A stretch of DNA of 64,000 bases from Sulfitobacter sp. DSM 110093 (lineage in GTDB: Bacteria > Pseudomonadota > Alphaproteobacteria > Rhodobacterales > Rhodobacteraceae), in NCBI RefSeq assembly GCF_022788715.1, contig NZ_CP085167.1, positions 2,741,001-2,805,000 on the forward strand, read 5' to 3'. Below the pieces are notes generated by a model, which was not told the DNA's origin, ran no database searches, and was given only the letters and a program-made list of their open reading frames with translations. The number at the start of each line of letters is the position of its first letter. The first letter of the stretch is position 1. Position numbers and translations under genes: made by a program. Positions 60,818-64,000 of the stretch are shown here, piece after piece.

Positions 60818-61693
60818 CTATGCGGAAACTTCCCCGGTGGCATTTGATGGGATGCCGGCTCCCGGTGGGTCATCGGGAGGATATCCGACACGGGCATTCA
60901 GATCATACCGACACCCTTCGCCCAGCACGTCCAGCCGCAGACCTAATAGACTCAGCGCCTCGCCGGGTTTTGCATCCCAAATGGACGAATGGGTCATTTG
61001 GCTCGCGTCCACGACGGTAACCGTTCCGCTGCCGACAACTTCCAGAACATCATCTGGCCCTATGAAGGCTGCCGTGTCTTCATCGATGCCCAGTCCGATC
61101 AGGAAAGGATTGTAAGACGACGCGGTCAGCAGGCGTCCCAAGCGGTTTCGCTGGGTGAAGTGCTGGTCGATGATAACACTATTGGTGAGACCGATCCCCG
61201 GCGCCAAGGACACCCTGCCCTCTGCTGGCGGTTCGTTCCCTGCACCCCCGGCCACCATATGCTCTGACATGATGGACGCACCGGCAGAGGTGCCCGCGAC
61301 GGGAATTCCCTCCGCATTCCGCCGTCTGATCTTTTGTGCAACGCGCGTGCCCCCGAGGATCGCGGACAGACGCAACTGATTGCCGCCAGTCATGAAGATG
61401 CCGGTCGCATTGTCCAGCAGCGCGGCAAAGTCGTCATTGTCGCAATCGGACCGACGGTTGATTTGCAAAAAATCGACCTTGCCGGCCCCAAGTTCGGAGA
61501 AGATGCGATGATAGTCCTGGCCGGTCTCATGCAGCATCGATGCAGTAGGTATGACCACGATGGATGCATCTGCTCCCCCCGAAAGCTCCACAAACCTGCG
61601 GTGAATTTGCATCTCCTTGATGCGGTCTTCGCCGCCGCCGATTGGGATGATGAACCCGCGCTCGGCTCCGTTGGCCACTGATGCTGGGCACAT
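60818..61693 (-). CDS. cphB: Cyanophycinase (peptidase S51 family)
   Basis: 291 residues. IIPIGGGEDRIKEMQIHRRF at the N-terminus, GIFMTGGNQLRLS, the nucleophile elbow GTSAGASIMSEHM (Ser) and IIDQHFTQRNRLGRLL (His). It cuts cyanophycin to beta-aspartyl-arginine dipeptides. First gene of the minus-strand operon with cphA. No isoaspartyl dipeptidase gene is visible here. Confidence 0.94.
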   Translation of the reverse strand: MCPASVANGAERGFIIPIGGGEDRIKEMQIHRRFVELSGGADASIVVIPTASMLHETGQDYHRIFSELGAGKVDFLQINRRSDCDNDDFAALLDNATGIFMTGGNQLRLSAILGGTRVAQKIRRRNAEGIPVAGTSAGASIMSEHMVAGGAGNEPPAEGRVSLAPGIGLTNSVIIDQHFTQRNRLGRLLTASSYNPFLIGLGIDEDTAAFIGPDDVLEVVGSGTVTVVDASQMTHSSIWDAKPGEALSLLGLRLDVLGEGCRYDLNARVGYPPDDPPGAGIPSNATGEVSA

Positions 61694-62698
61694 ATTTATT
61701 AAATTTCCTTAGGAATTCGAGGTCGGCCGCGTCTTCGCGTCTACTGTGTCTTCATATGACGCTAAAAGCAGCGAAGATGCCATGCAAAAGCCGGGGGGAC
61801 TTTAGAAACATCAGCGGGCATGGGTGATTGGGTCATCATCGTATCGATAGCCGTGCTGAAATGACTTGGACATGGCAGGCCGGGTGCCGACAACGTTCCT
61901 GTCGGCTTTCGGACCGCCCAGCTAAATGTGCAAATCGAGGCGGCAGAGGACCTTCCAGTCGCCCACATAAATGCCTTGTTCGACGCTGCGGAAAGAGGCT
62001 GCAGTGATACTGCAACCGCTCCGATAGCCGCCTGCTGTTCAAATCCAACGTTGTGTTGTTTCGTCTGCAATTGAAGGCAGCCGAACCCAAAGCATTGACT
62101 GAGGCGGATACGGAACGCGCAACACCCCCCCCTTTCGCCTTTAGAAATGGACCTTCGTAGAGGAGACAGCGAAGGTCGGGGTCCGCTTTCGGCCCTTTAG
62201 TGCCGTTCGCTGCATCACCTGATGCCGCGCTGCAGTTTGCCCGAAGCGGACATTGGCAACGGAACGCAGCATTGTTGGTTGCAAGAGCTCGACTTGGATC
62301 CTGTTTCACAGGCTTGAGCGAAATTAAAATTGAACGATAATACGCATGCGCTTTCAAGAGCAGAATCCACCCGTCTTCACGGTCGGCCCTTACAGCCGTA
62401 CACGCTCATCCCGCACTGCTACGGTACGGCCCGTGGAACCGGACTTTCGCTATGGTGCTGCAATGGCCGTTTCTGCCTTGTGACTAAGCACCGATACTGA
62501 CTGGATGGTCAAAGTTCAAATTAGAACTTTCAAGCGCAGAATATACGCATTTACAACACGGAAGTGTCGCAACTCCTCGAAGGCAAAGGCAGGCGGCGTT
62601 TGTTAAATTGTCGAAAAGAGCAGGTTTCAAGAGGGAATAGATCGATATTGAGCAAGACGCGGAATCATCAGCGCGGCGTCTTACTGTATCCACCCTTC
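61694..62698. other. 1-kb intergenic region with repeat fragments
   Basis: No accepted gene. The stretch at about 61890-61995 reads in one plus-strand frame as NVQIEAAEDLPVAHINALFD, which looks coding-like and may be a decayed gene end. A dispersed repeat lies at 62219-62275. The promoter of the cyanophycin operon should lie near 61700-61780. Confidence 0.45.
62219..62275. repeat. Dispersed intergenic repeat, copy 6
   Basis: CTGATGCCGCGCTGCAGTTTG, split from CCCGAAGCGGACATTGGCAA and CGGAACGCAGCATTG, matches copies 1 and 4. Confidence 0.55.
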
Positions 62699-63694
62699 TT
62701 ACTCCGCGGATGCGACCCGGAAACCGCAATGTCCGGTCGAGCTGTCAGGGTCGTTCGCGTTGCGGGAGTGAACGTGATAGCGATCACAATAGCTTTCATG
62801 ACAAAGGTATGATCCACCGCGCTGAATGCGAGGGTTTGCTGCTTTGATATTCCCCGCAATACGGATCGGGTCTACCAGCGGAATGCGCTTTGCCTCAGGC
62901 AGTGCGCCAAAGCAGTCGGCGACCCATTCCCAGACGTTGCCTGTCATGTTGTAAAGGCCAAAAGCGTTCGGCGCGAAGGCATCAGCCGGTGCTGTACCCA
63001 GCCATCCGTCTTCCGCCGTGTTGGTTCGCGGGAACTCACCCTGAAAGGTGTTCATCGCATGGTGCCCCCCAGGCATCATCTCGTTTCCCCAAGGAAACCG
63101 CTGGCGTACATGCCCACCACGCGCAGCCCGTTCCCATTGTGCTTCCGAGGGAAGGATCAACCCCGACCATTTGCAATAGGCGACCGCGTCGTGCCAGGCA
63201 ACATGGACTACTGGATGATCCTCACGGCCGGCGATACTGCTGCCCGGCCCTTCGGGGGCACACCAGCATGCCCCGTCCACACGCCGCCACCAAGGCAGGT
63301 TCGGCGGGCTTTCAGGCCAGTCGGAGGGCTCATCCAGCAGAAGGTGGAACACGAAACTCCAACCCTCGCGTTCCGCCACAGTGCGATAACCCGTCGCGTC
63401 GACGAACCGTTGGTATTGCCGGTTCGTCACAGAGGTTGGTGCCATCCGGTAAGGAGACAGCTTTACCTTGCGCCGGGGGCTATCGAGATCGGCCTCAAAG
63501 CGCGACCGGCGGGAGCCCATCTCAAAAATGCCACCAGCAATCGGCACGAGACCCGCCCGGAGTTCGTCACGTTCCGCCGCCGAGGCGTTCGGAACCTCCT
63601 TCGCGGCCAAGTGGAATTCAGCTTCGCGCGAGGCAGAGCGATCCGCCCCTTCGCTTCGTCTGGCACCGCAGCAAGTTTTCTTCTCGCCTTCCAT
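62699..63694 (-). CDS. Formylglycine-generating enzyme (SUMF1/FGE family)
   Basis: 331 residues. GIFEMGSRRSRFEADLDSPR, then VTNRQYQRFVDATGY, LPSEAQWERAARGG, NMTGNVWEWVADCFG and RIQRGGSYLCHESYCDRYHV. The pair of Cys in LCHESYC is the copper-binding active site of true FGEs, so this is likely an aerobic sulfatase-maturing enzyme that turns a sulfatase Cys into formylglycine. ATG 63694 follows AGAGGCGCGTG. No sulfatase is seen inside the window; one may lie to the right. Confidence 0.92.
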   Translation of the reverse strand: MEGEKKTCCGARRSEGADRSASREAEFHLAAKEVPNASAAERDELRAGLVPIAGGIFEMGSRRSRFEADLDSPRRKVKLSPYRMAPTSVTNRQYQRFVDATGYRTVAEREGWSFVFHLLLDEPSDWPESPPNLPWWRRVDGACWCAPEGPGSSIAGREDHPVVHVAWHDAVAYCKWSGLILPSEAQWERAARGGHVRQRFPWGNEMMPGGHHAMNTFQGEFPRTNTAEDGWLGTAPADAFAPNAFGLYNMTGNVWEWVADCFGALPEAKRIPLVDPIRIAGNIKAANPRIQRGGSYLCHESYCDRYHVHSRNANDPDSSTGHCGFRVASAE

Positions 63695-63956
63695 CACGCG
63701 CCTCTTTCCGTCAATTTCGTAGCACCGCTGGCATCGCGAAGCGGCTATTTGTCGTCACCAAGGATGGTGGTCTCGGCACTGCATATCTGCAGTTTCAGCC
63801 GGCCTTCAATGCGAAGGCCGGCACCGCCCCAATCAAATCCTGCTACCTTCAGAAGGTGGTCACCCGTTTCTGAAGCTTGGCGAAGCTGCGGCTAGAACAG
63901 CACCATCACGCCCGACAGAACCTGATTGTAGCGTCACAAGAGTTCGGCCTGTGCTG
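63695..63956. other. Gap with a possible short coding remnant
   Basis: On the minus strand, 63745-63891 is open and reads DHLLKVAGFDWGGAGLRIEG and ends ETTILGDDK. It has no standard start codon in frame. It looks coding-like but cannot be assigned. Confidence 0.3.
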
Positions 63957-64000
63957 TCACTCCGCGGCCTTCACCGGCATGTGACGGAAGGCCCATTCGT
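63957..64000 (-). CDS. Possible 3' end of a gene running off the right edge
   Basis: The minus strand ends a frame with EWAFRHMPVKAAE and TGA at 63957. It would be the C-terminus of a gene upstream of the formylglycine-generating enzyme, perhaps its sulfatase, but 13 residues do not allow a call. Confidence 0.3.
   Translation of the reverse strand, partial: EWAFRHMPVKAAE

Noticed and set aside
61762..62357. Minus-strand frames in the gap right of cphB
   Set aside because: Translations are Ser/Ala/Arg-rich without motifs, and part lies in a dispersed repeat.
1..64000. CRISPR arrays, tRNA, rRNA, replication or partition genes
   Set aside because: No regularly spaced direct repeats, no cloverleaf with conserved T-loop sequence, and no rep or parAB reading frames were found when reading both strands. 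A tRNA or covariance-model scan would be the decisive test.

Overview
The window looks like accessory, mobile-element-rich DNA of a marine alphaproteobacterium of the Roseobacter/Rhodobacteraceae type. This rests on the overall gene content: TRAP and tripartite tricarboxylate transporters, betaine-type ABC uptake, a sodium:solute symporter with its tiny partner, many LysR/AraC/Lrp/GlxA regulators next to single catabolic operons, and families of degenerate intergenic repeats. It could be chromosome or plasmid; I see no replication, partition or conjugation genes, no rRNA or tRNA genes and no CRISPR array.

Layout. 1-1.8 kb: the end of a tctB and a complete tctA. 1.9-4.6 kb: an insertion-sequence graveyard (pieces of IS30, IS3, IS110 and IS66, one complete IS3-family element with a 5-bp target duplication, and a dead hsdM piece). 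4.6-11.1 kb: regulator, betaine-type ABC transporter (binding protein, ATPase, double-length permease) and an amidase. 11.5-16.7 kb: a Tn7-like transposition module on the minus strand, TnsA-like, TnsB-like, an AAA+ ATPase that resembles the Lon clade, a DUF6634-like protein and a small charged protein, followed at 17.5-20.5 kb by an orphan zinc-ribbon/HTH protein, an HNH protein and a SEC-C zinc protein. 20.7-21.3 kb: a short tyrosine recombinase whose frameshifted sister lies at 44.3 kb. 23.3-28.3 kb: GlxA-type regulator, TRAP transporter and a proline-racemase-family enzyme. 28.6-38.1 kb: DUF1275 membrane protein, sodium:solute symporter with a 43-residue partner, Lrp regulator with divergent PhzF-like isomerase, an MDR dehydrogenase and a Ktr/Trk potassium uptake pair. 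38.2-41 kb: hydrolase, SDR and divergent AraC regulator. 41-42 kb: a Nudix gene bracketed by two 158-bp MITEs. 42.1-47.6 kb: MATE exporter operon and a LysR-controlled flavodoxin-fold reductase/membrane/RidA operon. 48.8-52.3 kb: an amino-acid racemase coupled to a DgcN/DUF1611 protein, and a secreted seven-repeat Cys/Trp protein. 53-54.7 kb: an IS1182 element abutting a third MITE. 54.9 kb: an orphan antitoxin. 56.2-61.7 kb: a cyanophycin operon (cphB, cphA, second Mur-ligase-like gene). 62.7-63.7 kb: a formylglycine-generating enzyme.

How the parts fit. The metabolic islands share a theme of importing nitrogen-rich solutes (betaines, amino-acid-like compounds) and interconverting D/L amino acids, with cyanophycin as a possible nitrogen store. 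They are stitched together by mobile DNA. The most unusual block is the Tn7-like module, because it has the TnsA/TnsB pair but a Lon-like ATPase in the place of TnsC and no visible TniQ/TnsD target selector. The 158-bp MITEs share terminal inverted repeats with the local IS1182, which can explain their spread. All functional calls come from reading translated sequence and recalled family motifs; no database search was run.
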